A stretch of 64,000 nt of DNA. It comes from Gemmatimonas phototrophica (lineage in GTDB: Bacteria > Gemmatimonadota > Gemmatimonadetes > Gemmatimonadales > Gemmatimonadaceae). Position numbers and translations under genes: made by a program. Location: assembly GCA_945869195.1 (NCBI GenBank), contig CAMBNV010000001.1:372001-436000 (forward strand). The letters are read 5' to 3'. The notes beneath the pieces are model-generated. The model was not told the DNA's origin, did no database searches, and saw nothing but the letters and a program-made list of their open reading frames with translations. The stretch's first letter is position 1, and each line of letters opens with the position of its first letter. Shown here piece by piece: positions 1-8,984 of this stretch.

Positions 1-2
1 CC

Positions 3-1142
3 GGCAAGCTCGGACCGTATACCGTCGGGCTCATCAACGTTGGGACCGCGCGCGACGCGGCCTCGGCAACCAGCGCCAACAACGTCACCGTCGTGCGACT
101 CAAGCGCGACGTCCTAAAGCGCAGCGCGATCGGCGTGATGGCGACCAACCGTTCGATCGCCACGTCGGGCGTAGGATCGAATCTCGCATACGGCGTGGAT
201 GGGACCTTTCTGCTCTCGCAGCCGTTGACCATCGGCACCTATTGGGCGCGCACCGCAACCAGCGGAGTGAACGGGGACGACCAGAGCTATCAGGCGCGGG
301 CCGATTACAGCCTAGACCAGTTCGGCGCGCAGGCCGAGTATCTGGCGGTCGGCAGCAACTTCGACCCGCAAGTCGGCTTTCGGCGACGCACCGACTTTAA
401 ACGCTCCTTCGGTCAGCTGCGGTTCAGCCCCCGCCCGACCACACACTTTAAGAACGTCCGCAAGTTCACCTGGACCACCTCGGGCGAGTACGTCGAGAAC
501 GGCGACGGTACAGTCGACTCGAGGGGCGTGCAGGGCCGTTTCGACACCGAGTTTGCGAGCAGTGACCGGTTCTCCGTCGACGTCAACCACGACTTCGAGT
601 TCCTGCGCCAGCCCTTCACCCCGTCGGGATCGCCGGCCGCGATCGCCTCCGGCAACTACGGCTTTACCAATGCCTCGGTCGCCTACGAGTTCGGCGCGCA
701 ACGGCGGGCCTCAGGCACCGTCAAGCTGCAGGCGGGTGACTACTACGACGGCACCATCCGGAGCTTGAGCGTCGGACCGAGCCACGCATACTCGGGCTCG
801 CGGATCTCGATCCTCGAAGGATTGTCGTTGGAGCCGACGCTCCAGTTCACTCGGATCGAACGCGCGGCGGGCTCGTTCACGACGCGCCTCGTGCGGGCGC
901 GGTTCGACTACGGCTTTTCACCGCTCATGTTCGCGAGCGCACTGCTCCAGTACAACTCCGCCGACCGCGCGTTCGGCACTAACCTGCGTTTCCGGTGGGA
1001 GTATGCGCCGGGAAGCGAGATTTTCTTGGTCTACACCGACGAACGCGACGTCACGGACGACCGGTACCTCACCCCAACCACAGTGCGCGGCCTCAAGAAC
1101 CGCACGCTCGTGATCAAGATCAATCGGCTGTTTCGGTACTAG
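3..1142 (+). CDS. DUF5916 / CBM9-like outer-membrane protein, C-terminal part
   Basis: The reading frame is open from base 3, so the gene began before the window and only about 380 C-terminal residues are seen. The sequence is a run of alternating polar and aromatic strands (for example YEFGAQRRASGTVKLQAGDYY), and the chain ends in KINRLFRY with a terminal aromatic residue. Both suit a beta-barrel inserted in the outer membrane. Composition and the GKLGPYTVGLINVGTA block resemble the DUF5916 region that follows a family-9 carbohydrate-binding domain in Bacteroidota and Gemmatimonadota proteins. The N-terminal domain is outside the window and the substrate is unknown. The gene converges on the next one, 12 bp away. 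Confidence 0.75.
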   Translation, partial: GKLGPYTVGLINVGTARDAASATSANNVTVVRLKRDVLKRSAIGVMATNRSIATSGVGSNLAYGVDGTFLLSQPLTIGTYWARTATSGVNGDDQSYQARADYSLDQFGAQAEYLAVGSNFDPQVGFRRRTDFKRSFGQLRFSPRPTTHFKNVRKFTWTTSGEYVENGDGTVDSRGVQGRFDTEFASSDRFSVDVNHDFEFLRQPFTPSGSPAAIASGNYGFTNASVAYEFGAQRRASGTVKLQAGDYYDGTIRSLSVGPSHAYSGSRISILEGLSLEPTLQFTRIERAAGSFTTRLVRARFDYGFSPLMFASALLQYNSADRAFGTNLRFRWEYAPGSEIFLVYTDERDVTDDRYLTPTTVRGLKNRTLVIKINRLFRY

Positions 1143-1154
1143 GGGCGCGCCAGA

Positions 1155-1649
1155 CTAGGCCGGACTGATCGACTCGAACACGCCGAGCTCGCGGTTCTTC
1201 CGGACGTCGTTCCAGGCAAACCAGCGCCCGTTCATCGCCAAGTAGACACCGACCGGGAGCAGCTGCACGAACGAGAGGGCGCTCCCGAGGTTGAAGAGCC
1301 CGTCGGAGCTGCCGAACACGAACGGGATCATCGCTCCCGTGAGGACGACCGTCTTCTCCGGCACCGCGGCCGCGATTGCGGCGGCGGTCTCGACCATCGT
1401 GTCGGTACCGTGCGTGATCACCACCTGCTGCTCGGCGCAGCGCTGGCAGGCCTCCACAATCTGGGCCCGATCCGACGCCTGCATGTCGAGCGAGTCCATC
1501 ATCATCAGGACCGTGACCTTCACGTCGAGTTTGCAGCGCCCGCGTTCGAGCACGTCCTCCACATGCGTGGAGTGGAACGAGAGCCTGCCCTCGATCTCAT
1601 TGTACTGCTTATCGAAGGTGCCGCCGGTCACAAAGACTCTGATTGGCAT
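1155..1649 (-). CDS. Short asparaginase-fold protein (N-terminal domain only)
   Basis: This 164-residue protein matches the N-terminal domain of L-asparaginases/glutaminases. It has the first catalytic threonine in TGGTFDK (residues 8-14), the Thr-Asp pair in HGTDTM, and the downstream GAMIP strand. Full-length enzymes of about 330 residues add a C-terminal domain that is absent here, because the frame stops soon after VRKNRELG. Short stand-alone forms are known as asparaginase domain proteins, so this is probably a complete gene. Whether it hydrolyses asparagine is unproven. The ATG giving MPIRVFV is chosen because the longer frame adds 61 residues of unrelated composition. No signal peptide is seen, so a cytoplasmic location is expected. 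Confidence 0.8.
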   Translation of the reverse strand: MPIRVFVTGGTFDKQYNEIEGRLSFHSTHVEDVLERGRCKLDVKVTVLMMMDSLDMQASDRAQIVEACQRCAEQQVVITHGTDTMVETAAAIAAAVPEKTVVLTGAMIPFVFGSSDGLFNLGSALSFVQLLPVGVYLAMNGRWFAWNDVRKNRELGVFESISPA

Positions 1650-1815
1650 CAGGAGAGAGAGTAGAAAGTAGAGGGTGGAAAATAGAGGGTCGCCGCTCCT
1701 TGGGCGAGCGCCACTGGGGCTACGACAGGGCCGCCGACCCATTAGATTGCGTGAGCAGTCGGCGGCGTCCGCACATCGGCCCCCGCAAATCTCCCCGCAG
1801 CACCGAGGTTCCCAG

Positions 1816-2001
1816 GTGGCACGCAAGCCCAACTACGATTTCGAGAAGCGCCGCAAGGAACTTGACCGCAAGGCAAAGAAGGACGCTCGGCGAGAGGAGA
1901 AGCAGGCGCGCAAGGAGACCGGCGAAGCCGGCGGCGGGCCGCCGATCGCGACGCTCGAATCGCTGGGTTTTGAGCCACGCGTCATTCCCGAAGGCGAGTA
2001 G
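1816..2001 (+). CDS. Small lysine/arginine-rich hypothetical protein
   Basis: A 61-residue protein starting at GTG, with a GAGG Shine-Dalgarno-like element about 7 nt upstream. The first 40 residues (ARKPNYDFEKRRKELDRK and onward) are highly charged and should form a long basic helix. The tail contains LESLGFEPRVIPEGE. It lies 76 bp before rsmD on the same strand and may be co-transcribed with it. I recognise no catalytic motif. Small basic proteins of this type could bind nucleic acid, but that is a guess. The gene is supported by frame-specific amino-acid bias and the ribosome-binding site. Confidence 0.65.
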   Translation: MARKPNYDFEKRRKELDRKAKKDARREEKQARKETGEAGGGPPIATLESLGFEPRVIPEGE

Positions 2002-2077
2002 CACCAGTCGCTTTCTTCGGCGCGCGCTCTCCAGCGGTTATCTTTACAGTCGTGAACTGCGCACTCGGTACCACCCG

Positions 2078-2608
2078 ATGAGGATCGTCGGCGGCAAGTA
2101 TGGCGGCCGCGACCTGCTTTCCCCCTCCGACTTCCGCGTCCGGCCTACGGCCGAACCGGTCCGCGCGGCCCTGCTCGACCTGCTCGCCGCCGACATCAAA
2201 AACGCGAGCATCATCGAGTTCTTCGCTGGCACCGGCGCGATCGGTCTCGAAGCAATCTCGCGCGGTGCGCGGCGCTGTGACTTCATTGAGACGCGCCCCT
2301 CGAGCCTGCACGCGCTCAAGGCCAACGTCGCCCTGCTGCGCATGAAGCTGAAGACGCGGATTTTCAAGAAAGATGCGGTGCCGTTCGCCGCCCAGCTCAA
2401 CGAAGACGCGTACGACATCGCCTTCGCCGATCCGCCGTATGGCTCAAAGATGCTCGACCATGTGATCCGGGCGTGGAAGGAGAAGCGGTTCTCGCGCATC
2501 CTCGCCGTGGAGCATGAGAGAAAGCACAGTCTCCCGAAGGGCGACGAGTCGCTCACGATCGAAGACACCACGATCACGATCTACCGACGGCCCGCTCCCT
2601 CACCATGA
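2078..2608 (+). CDS. rsmD: 16S rRNA (guanine(966)-N(2))-methyltransferase RsmD
   Basis: A 176-residue class I SAM-dependent methyltransferase. MRIVGGKYGGR at the N-terminus and the PTAEPVRAALLDLL block are typical of RsmD. The SAM-binding loop is FFAGTGAIGLEA and the catalytic motif IV is DPPY (in FADPPYGS). The family methylates G966 of 16S rRNA during 30S assembly. The ATG at 2078 is chosen because homologs start at this point; the longer open frame upstream encodes low-complexity arginine-rich sequence. In many genomes rsmD is followed by coaD, but here the next gene (a convergent amidase) breaks that arrangement. Confidence 0.92.
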   Translation: MRIVGGKYGGRDLLSPSDFRVRPTAEPVRAALLDLLAADIKNASIIEFFAGTGAIGLEAISRGARRCDFIETRPSSLHALKANVALLRMKLKTRIFKKDAVPFAAQLNEDAYDIAFADPPYGSKMLDHVIRAWKEKRFSRILAVEHERKHSLPKGDESLTIEDTTITIYRRPAPSP

Positions 2609-2702
2609 CGGCGCCGGCGACGACCATGGTTGGCCGGATGTCACGCGGCTCGTCGTGAACCGCGACCCGCAGCGCACCGTGGAGTTCGAGGAGTCGGAGC
2701 CC

Positions 2703-4385
2703 TTAGCGCCCGCGCCGCAACGGTGGAGTCGTGGTCGGGGGCCGCCGATGCTTGGTCGCCTGCTCGTACGCGAATCCGTAGCCAAGCAATAGCGACTCAC
2801 TCCAGGGGCGGCCGAGAAACTCGAGCCCTACCGGCAACGAGTCGCTCGAAAACCCAGCCGGCACCGTGAGCGCCGGCCACGCGAGGGTCGGGCTCAGGCC
2901 ACGATTGTCGCCGAGTCCGTAGCCGTCGGTCGGCCGCGGATTCGTCAGCACGTCGGCGGCGATCAACTGCGGCGGCGCATCGTAGGTCATGTACACGAGC
3001 ACGTCGAGCCGGTGGTCGGCCATCAGCTTGAGCACCGCTACCCGCTGCGCCTCTCGCTGTTGCATCACGAGCAGATAGTCGGCGTCCCGCGTGCTCTTGC
3101 CGACGTACGCGATTAATCCGCGCGCGCGCCACGGATTCACCGGTCCGGTGAGCAGAATCTCCTTCAGCGTCTTCAGCGGCGCGTTTGCATGCTGCGCGAA
3201 GTAGGTGTCGGTCGCTTCTTCGGTCTCGAAGTCGTTCCCCACGCGCCGACCAGCGGCAACCGGCACCGTGAGCGAGTCGACGATCACCGCGCCCAGTTTG
3301 CGCAGATCGACCAGCGCCTGCTCCATGACAATCCGCACCTTGGTGTACTCGGCCCTGGTCACCCGAGCGAGTGAGTCGCGGCGGGCAAGCGAGTCGCGGC
3401 GCGCAGGCGAGTCACGGCGGCCCGCCGAGTCGCCTGGGGTGGCGGCCGCCACGGTGCTCGGCCCGGCGATGGTGTCGCGGCGGGTGCGCAGCACACCAAT
3501 ACGCGCACCGCGCAACGCGTCGGTCTTGAGTGCGGCGGTATATGTCGCCGGCACCTCACCGAACGAATACGCCGTCACCGGGTCGGCCGCGTCATACCCT
3601 GCAATCACGTCGAGCACCCGCGCCGCATCGGCGACGGTGCGCGTCATTGGCCCCATAGTGTCCTGCGTCGGGTTGGCGGGGAGCATCCCGAAACGGCTCA
3701 CGAGCGGCAGCGTCGGGCGCAGGCCCACGAGGCTACTCACCGCCGCGGGGCCGCGGATCGATCCGCCGGTGTCCTCGCCAATCCCCACGAGCCCAAAGTT
3801 GGCCGCCACGGCGGAGGCGGAGCCGCCCGATGACCCGCTCGGATTCCGTCGCGGGTCGTACGCGTTGCGAATGATGCCCGCGCCCGATCCGACATAGCGT
3901 GACGCGAACTCCCCCATCGTGGTCTTGGCGATGATGATCGCGCCGGCGGCTTCGAGCCGCTTCACCGCGGTGGCATCGCGCTGCGGCGTGAAGTCCTTGA
4001 AGACCGCGGATCCATACGTGGTCGGCATGTCGATAGTCTCGATCTGGTCCTTGATCACAACAGGGACACAGTGGAGGGAGCCACGCGGTCCCCGCGCGCG
4101 CTGGACCGCATCGAGCGAGTCGGCCTCGGCGAGCGCGCGCACATTGATGTGCTGGATCGAGTTGAGCGCGGGCCCGGTCTGATCATAGGCCGCAATACGA
4201 TCGAGGTACGACTGGATGAGCTGCCGGCAGGTGAGGCGCTGGGCATCAAGGGCGGCGTGAACGGCGGGGATCGTCGCTTCCATCACGTCGAACTGTTGTG
4301 CAGCAAGCGGCACGGGTGTGAGGGCCATGAGCGGTGCAATGAGCAGCGCGCGCGCAACGCGCATCCTGGCGGTAACAATCTTCAT
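2703..4385 (-). CDS. Secreted amidase (amidase-signature family)
   Basis: A 560-residue amidase-signature hydrolase. A signal peptide (MKIVTARMRVARALLIAPL, cleavage near LAAQ) places it in the periplasm. The Ser-Ser-Lys triad is visible: Lys in VVIKDQIE, the cis-Ser in NPSGSSGGSAS, and the nucleophile in GEDTGGSIRGPA. The family hydrolyses carboxylic amides; the substrate here is unknown, and the signal peptide argues against tRNA-dependent amidation. Around residues 317-339 there is an inserted repeat of the unit RRDS(P/L)A, just after a conserved GVLRTRRD strand. The ATG overlaps the stop of the upstream amidohydrolase by 4 nt, so the two are probably translationally coupled. Confidence 0.9.
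   Translation of the reverse strand: MKIVTARMRVARALLIAPLMALTPVPLAAQQFDVMEATIPAVHAALDAQRLTCRQLIQSYLDRIAAYDQTGPALNSIQHINVRALAEADSLDAVQRARGPRGSLHCVPVVIKDQIETIDMPTTYGSAVFKDFTPQRDATAVKRLEAAGAIIIAKTTMGEFASRYVGSGAGIIRNAYDPRRNPSGSSGGSASAVAANFGLVGIGEDTGGSIRGPAAVSSLVGLRPTLPLVSRFGMLPANPTQDTMGPMTRTVADAARVLDVIAGYDAADPVTAYSFGEVPATYTAALKTDALRGARIGVLRTRRDTIAGPSTVAAATPGDSAGRRDSPARRDSLARRDSLARVTRAEYTKVRIVMEQALVDLRKLGAVIVDSLTVPVAAGRRVGNDFETEEATDTYFAQHANAPLKTLKEILLTGPVNPWRARGLIAYVGKSTRDADYLLVMQQREAQRVAVLKLMADHRLDVLVYMTYDAPPQLIAADVLTNPRPTDGYGLGDNRGLSPTLAWPALTVPAGFSSDSLPVGLEFLGRPWSESLLLGYGFAYEQATKHRRPPTTTPPLRRGR
3367..3434. repeat. 18-bp tandem repeat inside the amidase gene
   Basis: Nearly four copies of an 18-bp unit built on gagtcgcggcgg. 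On the minus strand they encode RRDSPA, RRDSLA, RRDSLA and a degenerate copy. The unit length is a multiple of three, so copy-number change keeps the frame. The encoded segment is basic and polar and probably forms a surface loop in the enzyme. Confidence 0.8.
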
Positions 4386-7300
4386 GGCGTTCCCCTGATC
4401 CCGGCGGCGGCCGAGGGGACCGTGTACGACCACGGCCGCGGGGGGAGCGGACGCTGCCGGGGATGGAGCTCGTCGAGCGTGTTGCCGTCGTAGAGCCGGC
4501 CGCCGATCATCACCATGGCAACCGAGTTCGAGTTGCGGATGTTCGCCAGCGGGTCGCGGTCGAGCACGAGCAGGTCGGCCATCTTCCCTGTCTCGAGCGA
4601 TCCGATGTCGGTCGCAAGTCCGATTGCCTCGGCCCCCACGATCGTCGCTGCCCGCAGGGCATCGTGTTCGGGCAGTCCGCCGCTCTGCAACAGCCAAAGC
4701 TCCCAATGCATGCCCAGTCCCTGCAACTGGCCGTGCGAACCCACGCCGATTTTCCCGCCGTTGGCCACGGTTTTTGCGATATCCTCGGCGTGCTGCCACA
4801 TCGCATACTCCTCGCGCAGGGCGAAGCCAGCCGGTCCGGGGGCGTTGCCGGTGCCGCGGCGACGGATCTTGGCCGAGAGATCGATTGGATGCGTGAAATA
4901 GCGGAGCTTCGTGTCGTTCGCGAGATCCTCAGTCTGGTAGAACCAGCCCTCGCCGAATGGGCCGCCGTACTCGACGATCAGCGTCGGCGAGTTGTACGTA
5001 CCCGTCGCCTTGTACCACTCGAACAGATCAGTGAACTTCGGCGTGATCGGCAACGTATGTTCAATCCCAGGGTAGCCGTCGATCCCATGTGTCATGTCGA
5101 GCTTCTGGTCGAGCCCACCCTCGGTCGTCGGCATAATCCGCAGCTCGCGCGCCGCCTGGATGATCCACTGACGCTGCTGCCGATTGCCGCTCATATACAT
5201 CTTGAGCGTTTTCGTGTCGTAGTACTTGGCATAGCGCGCCATGACCTGCCGTGCATGGTCGAGGTCGCGCACCGCTTCGGCGGCGAAGACGCCCGGGCCC
5301 GTGGTATAGATGCGCGGACCGACCATCTCGCCCGTGGCGACGCGGTCGCCATAGGTCAGAAAATCGGTCGTGGCCGTCTGCGGGTCGCGGGTGGTGGTGG
5401 TGCCGTACGCGAGCGTGGTCAGGTACTGCCAGGTCTGGGTGTTGTGCACTCCCGGCGTCAGCCACTGCGGATGGTAGTGGGTGTCGACCATCCCCGGCAT
5501 GATCACTTTGCCCGTCACGTCGATGACGCGCGCACCGGCGGGGACGGTCACGCTACCCCGCGGTCCGATCGCGACGATCCGATCGTCGGTCACCACGATG
5601 TCGGCGTTCTCAATGATCTCATGGGCGCGCATCGTGATCGCCTTCGCGCCGCGAAACACCACGGTGCCCTGCACCCGATCGCGCGTGGCGGTCACGGCGA
5701 TCCGCGACTCCGCCGGCTTGTAGCCCGGCTTTTCCTTCTTAGTGGTGTCGGCTTTGGTAATGGAGTCGGCACGGGTGAGGCTGTCTTTCTTGGTCGTGTC
5801 GGCACGGACGAGTGCGACGCGACGCGCCTCCACCTTCAAAGAATCGTCAACGACCTTTGCGCGATCGAGATCGAAGGTCCAGATGGCGTTACCCAATCCC
5901 CACATCAGGCGGCGGCCATCCGCGCTCCAGGCCGGAAACTCACCACCGATCTCGTTGAGCTTGCGCACCGGCACGGCTGCACTCGCGGGTGCCGCGACCG
6001 AGACAGTCGGGGCGGTCGTCCCCGTCTGTGTGATCGGAAGTACGTAGAAGTCCATCCCGACCACCGCGAGCGCCTGATCTCCTGTTGGTGACATCAGGAT
6101 CAGGCCGGCTGAGGGCGGCGTGGGGTTGTTCTCGAGATCATTGGCGTCGTCGCCTACGTGTGATCGAATCGGCGTGCCGGCGGCCGCGTCGTACGGGCGC
6201 GGCGACCCGATCGTGAGTGGGCGGGCGGCCCGTCCGCCGATCATCCGCGCCGTTTCCGCATCGAGGCTCGCGTCGAGCGTCATCGTGCCGCTCGCGCTCG
6301 GCGGCATCGGTCCCGTCACGCGCAGGTGCGTCTTGAGATCGGTGCCGTCCCAGCGGAACGAGACGAGGCCGTCGCGGCCGCTGTACGCGAAGATGCGCTC
6401 GCGGTCCGCCGTGAAGTGCGGGTTCGCGAGCCCGCCGGTGGGCAAGATCACGGTCTGCGTGCCGCCCGTCGCAGGTAGCCAGACGAACTGCGCCGCCACC
6501 GGCCCGAAGAACGCGCCACCCGCCTCCTGCATCTCGCGGGCGGCCGCGCGCGTCGCGACGATCCGGTCGCCCGCCGGCGACCAGGCGAGGTCAGAGTAGT
6601 GCGCTCCACTCGCGAGCGTCTGCGCGGTCCAGCCGCGGCGCGCGTCGAAGCTCGCCCGCACGACGCTGCCCCCCTGTGCGTCAGTCCACGTCGTCCACGC
6701 CAGCGATTTCGAATCCTGCGACCAGGCGGGCATGAACTCGCCGACCGTCGCCGTGCTCACGCGACGGGGTACGCCGTGGGGCAGGTCCATCACATAGATC
6801 TTGTCGAGTGCCGAAAACGCGAGCTTGGCGCCGTCGGGCGACGGCGCCAGGTCGCGCACTTGGTGCGCCGTAAAGGTCGACGCCGTGTCGACCCGATATG
6901 CGAACTTCACTTCGGGACCCATCTCGAGGGCGACGTCGGCGCTGAACGGGATTTTCGTCGACGCCGTGCCGTCGGCCGGCACGCGCCAGATGCCGCCGCC
7001 ATACGAGACGACAACGCTCCGCGAGTCGGGCGTGAATGAGAAGCCAGGGTACGCATCCATGGACGCGCGCGATTCGGTCTCGTCGCGCTGCACCGGGAAG
7101 GCCAGCCAACGCTCTTCCTGCGTCCCGAGATCGCGGAGGCGCAGCCCCGTCTTGGTCTCGAAGCGCGTCGCATAGACGAGATACTTGCCGTCGGGCGAGA
7201 GCGTCGGACGGAATGCGGACCCGAAGCGTGTGGTCATCTGCGCGGTGCGGCCGTTCTCACGATCCCAGGTGTAGATCTGGTATTGCGGCCCCAGCGCGTT

Positions 7301-7960
7301 GTACTGCCAGTCGCCGGTGCGTGCTCCAAACCAGAGATAGCGCGGATCGTTGCCGTACGCCGCGCCCATCATCTTGAGCTGTGGCGGAGGCGTTGGCGTT
7401 GCGGTCAGTGCGAATCCATTGCCACCCTCGACATGGTACTGCCAGAGCTTCGCGGTACCGCCGAGCCCACCCGACTTGGACACAATCACGTATTGGCCGT
7501 CGGGCGTCCACTCGGGGGAGACGTAGATGTTGTTGTTCCCCTTGGTCAGTTGCGTAGTGTCCTTCAGGTCGAGCGCGAGTATCCACACGTTGTCGCCGCC
7601 ACTGCGGTCAGAGACAAACACAATCTTTTTGCCATCGGGCGAGAAGCGCGGCTGCACATCGTACGCCATGCCTCGCGTGATCCGCGTCGCTTTGCCGCCG
7701 GCGATCGACAGCGTGTAGAGATCTCCGAGTAGATCGAACACAATCGTCTGGCCGTCAGGCGAGACGTCGAGCGAAAGCCAGGTGCCCTCGGTGGCGGTAA
7801 AGCTGTGCGTGCGCGCGGTCTTGAGCGGCAGCGTCACGGCGGCGGTCGCAACGCTGGGTACGCTCTGCGCGCCGGTAGTGACGGCGACTGGCGCGAGTGC
7901 CGCAGCGAGGGTGAATGCGATGGTGAATGCGAGGGTACGGTCGAGTCGGCGCATTGTCAT
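4382..7960 (-). CDS. Large secreted amidohydrolase with PD40/TolB-like propeller
   Basis: About 1192 residues. After a signal peptide (cleavage near TTGAQS) the first 700 residues carry repeated SPDGxxIVF and SPEWTPDGQY motifs typical of TolB/PD40 propeller blades. A linker of alternating RADS and TKKDS units precedes a C-terminal amidohydrolase domain. That domain has its metal-binding HxH in GMVDTHYHPQW (near residue 825) and a later GSHGQLQG histidine, and ends in the typical ETGKMADLLVLD sequence. The family is metal-dependent (imidase/imidazolonepropionase-like) and in this architecture is thought to act on peptides or cyclic amides; the true substrate is unknown. The ATG at 7960 gives the best signal peptide; a GTG at 7984 adds 8 residues. 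It is coupled to the downstream amidase by an ATGA overlap. Confidence 0.88.
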   Translation of the reverse strand: MTMRRLDRTLAFTIAFTLAAALAPVAVTTGAQSVPSVATAAVTLPLKTARTHSFTATEGTWLSLDVSPDGQTIVFDLLGDLYTLSIAGGKATRITRGMAYDVQPRFSPDGKKIVFVSDRSGGDNVWILALDLKDTTQLTKGNNNIYVSPEWTPDGQYVIVSKSGGLGGTAKLWQYHVEGGNGFALTATPTPPPQLKMMGAAYGNDPRYLWFGARTGDWQYNALGPQYQIYTWDRENGRTAQMTTRFGSAFRPTLSPDGKYLVYATRFETKTGLRLRDLGTQEERWLAFPVQRDETESRASMDAYPGFSFTPDSRSVVVSYGGGIWRVPADGTASTKIPFSADVALEMGPEVKFAYRVDTASTFTAHQVRDLAPSPDGAKLAFSALDKIYVMDLPHGVPRRVSTATVGEFMPAWSQDSKSLAWTTWTDAQGGSVVRASFDARRGWTAQTLASGAHYSDLAWSPAGDRIVATRAAAREMQEAGGAFFGPVAAQFVWLPATGGTQTVILPTGGLANPHFTADRERIFAYSGRDGLVSFRWDGTDLKTHLRVTGPMPPSASGTMTLDASLDAETARMIGGRAARPLTIGSPRPYDAAAGTPIRSHVGDDANDLENNPTPPSAGLILMSPTGDQALAVVGMDFYVLPITQTGTTAPTVSVAAPASAAVPVRKLNEIGGEFPAWSADGRRLMWGLGNAIWTFDLDRAKVVDDSLKVEARRVALVRADTTKKDSLTRADSITKADTTKKEKPGYKPAESRIAVTATRDRVQGTVVFRGAKAITMRAHEIIENADIVVTDDRIVAIGPRGSVTVPAGARVIDVTGKVIMPGMVDTHYHPQWLTPGVHNTQTWQYLTTLAYGTTTTRDPQTATTDFLTYGDRVATGEMVGPRIYTTGPGVFAAEAVRDLDHARQVMARYAKYYDTKTLKMYMSGNRQQRQWIIQAARELRIMPTTEGGLDQKLDMTHGIDGYPGIEHTLPITPKFTDLFEWYKATGTYNSPTLIVEYGGPFGEGWFYQTEDLANDTKLRYFTHPIDLSAKIRRRGTGNAPGPAGFALREEYAMWQHAEDIAKTVANGGKIGVGSHGQLQGLGMHWELWLLQSGGLPEHDALRAATIVGAEAIGLATDIGSLETGKMADLLVLDRDPLANIRNSNSVAMVMIGGRLYDGNTLDELHPRQRPLPPRPWSYTVPSAAAGIRGTP

Positions 7961-7985
7961 GATGACGGTTGGCGTAGGAGACACC

Positions 7986-7999
7986 CTCTATGTATAGAG
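7986..7999. promoter_or_regulatory. Perfect 14-bp palindrome upstream of the amidohydrolase
   Basis: CTCTATGTATAGAG is two 6-bp arms around GT. It lies 26 bp upstream of the chosen amidohydrolase start, in the divergent region shared with sdhC. The minus strand reads TATACA within it, which could be a -10 box. A dimeric repressor or activator site is plausible. No regulator gene lies next to it. Confidence 0.45.
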
Positions 8000-8028
8000 C
8001 GCATGGCACGCAACTTAGCCCCCAACCT

Positions 8029-8090
8029 GACAGCAACGCGAGGCTCGCCGCTGCACGAGCGCTGCTCGTGCAGGCCCTCACGTTGCTGTC
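8029..8090. repeat. 62-nt nested inverted repeat in the sdh upstream region
   Basis: The outer arms GACAGCAACG and CGTTGCTGTC (10 bp) enclose GAGG/CCTC and an inner hairpin CTGCACGAGC-gct-GCTCGTGCAG (10 bp), all symmetric about one centre. As RNA it would form one long stem with two small internal loops. It lies about 94 nt before sdhC and 70 bp before the divergent amidohydrolase. No U-run follows it on either strand, so a simple intrinsic terminator is unlikely. It could be a leader structure or a protein-binding site. Confidence 0.75.
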
Positions 8091-8183
8091 TGCGCCCGCC
8101 CGCTGCATCTTTGCCGAGCCTCGGACCGGGAAATGCCGCACCCGCGCGTCCGCACGACCAAACTACTCACGAGAATGCCCCGC

Positions 8184-8984
8184 ATGAATCGTTCGCTGCC
8201 GGTGATGGACCAGCGCGGCTTTGGCGAGACGCTGCGCCGGGACAAATGGTGGATTGCCAACATCTTCGTCGTCACGGTCCTGAGTAGTTTCCTCGCGTAC
8301 GCCACCTGGGCGGCGCTCCAAAACGCCTTCTATACGCATGGGCCGTACCTCTCGCCCTTCTACTCGCCGGAACTCTTCGGGGCCTCGCCGCATGCCTGGT
8401 TCGGCCCCAAGCCAAGCTGGTGGCCGGGATTCATCCCGTTCTCGCCGGCGCTGATCATCCTCCCCGTCCCCGCCCTCTTCCGTTTCACCTGTTACTACTA
8501 CCGCGGGGCGTACTACAAAGCATTCTGGGCCGATCCGCCGGCCTGCTCCGTGGGCGAGCCTCGCAAGACCTACCTGGGTGAGAACTCGTTTCCGCTGATC
8601 ATGCAGAATGTGCACCGGTACGCTCTGTTCTTTTCGTTCATCTTCCTGATATTCCTCTGGCACGACGCTTACCTCGCGCTCTGGTTTACCGACGCCAACG
8701 GGGTCGAACGGTTCGGCGTCGGCGTCGGCACGATCGTGATGTTCGCCAACGTCAGCATGCTCTCCGGCTACACGCTCGGCTGTCACTCCATGCGCCACCT
8801 CGTCGGCGGCCTCTTGGACCGTCTCTCCACGTCACCCGTCCGTAAACTCGCCTACGACTGTTCCAGTGCCTGCAACCGCGGCCATATGAACTGGGCCTGG
8901 GTCAGCCTCTTCGGTGTGGCGCTCACCGATGTGTACATCCGGCTCTGTGCCATGGGTGTGCTGACCGACCTGAGGATTATCTAG
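8184..8984 (+). CDS. sdhC: Succinate dehydrogenase membrane subunit, type F (Sdh1-like)
   Basis: A 266-residue integral membrane protein with about five hydrophobic segments. The block GPYLSPFYSPELFG and the overall length match the membrane subunit of mycobacterial Sdh1 rather than the classic four-helix heme b anchors. Residues C200-H201, H205, C226, C230 and H234 (GCHSMRH and CSSACNRGH) are candidate ligands. Mycobacterial Sdh1 is known to carry a membrane-embedded Rieske-type [2Fe-2S] cluster held by His and Cys, so a similar cluster is inferred here. Its stop is directly followed by the sdhA start. The start at 8184 has GAGA 9 nt upstream; ATG 8175 is an alternative. Confidence 0.88.
   Translation: MNRSLPVMDQRGFGETLRRDKWWIANIFVVTVLSSFLAYATWAALQNAFYTHGPYLSPFYSPELFGASPHAWFGPKPSWWPGFIPFSPALIILPVPALFRFTCYYYRGAYYKAFWADPPACSVGEPRKTYLGENSFPLIMQNVHRYALFFSFIFLIFLWHDAYLALWFTDANGVERFGVGVGTIVMFANVSMLSGYTLGCHSMRHLVGGLLDRLSTSPVRKLAYDCSSACNRGHMNWAWVSLFGVALTDVYIRLCAMGVLTDLRII

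Noticed and set aside
4463-6091. 542-codon plus-strand frame opposite the large amidohydrolase
   Set aside because: Its product is rich in His, Arg, Val and Gly with no domain; the minus strand encodes the HxH amidohydrolase and propeller repeats.
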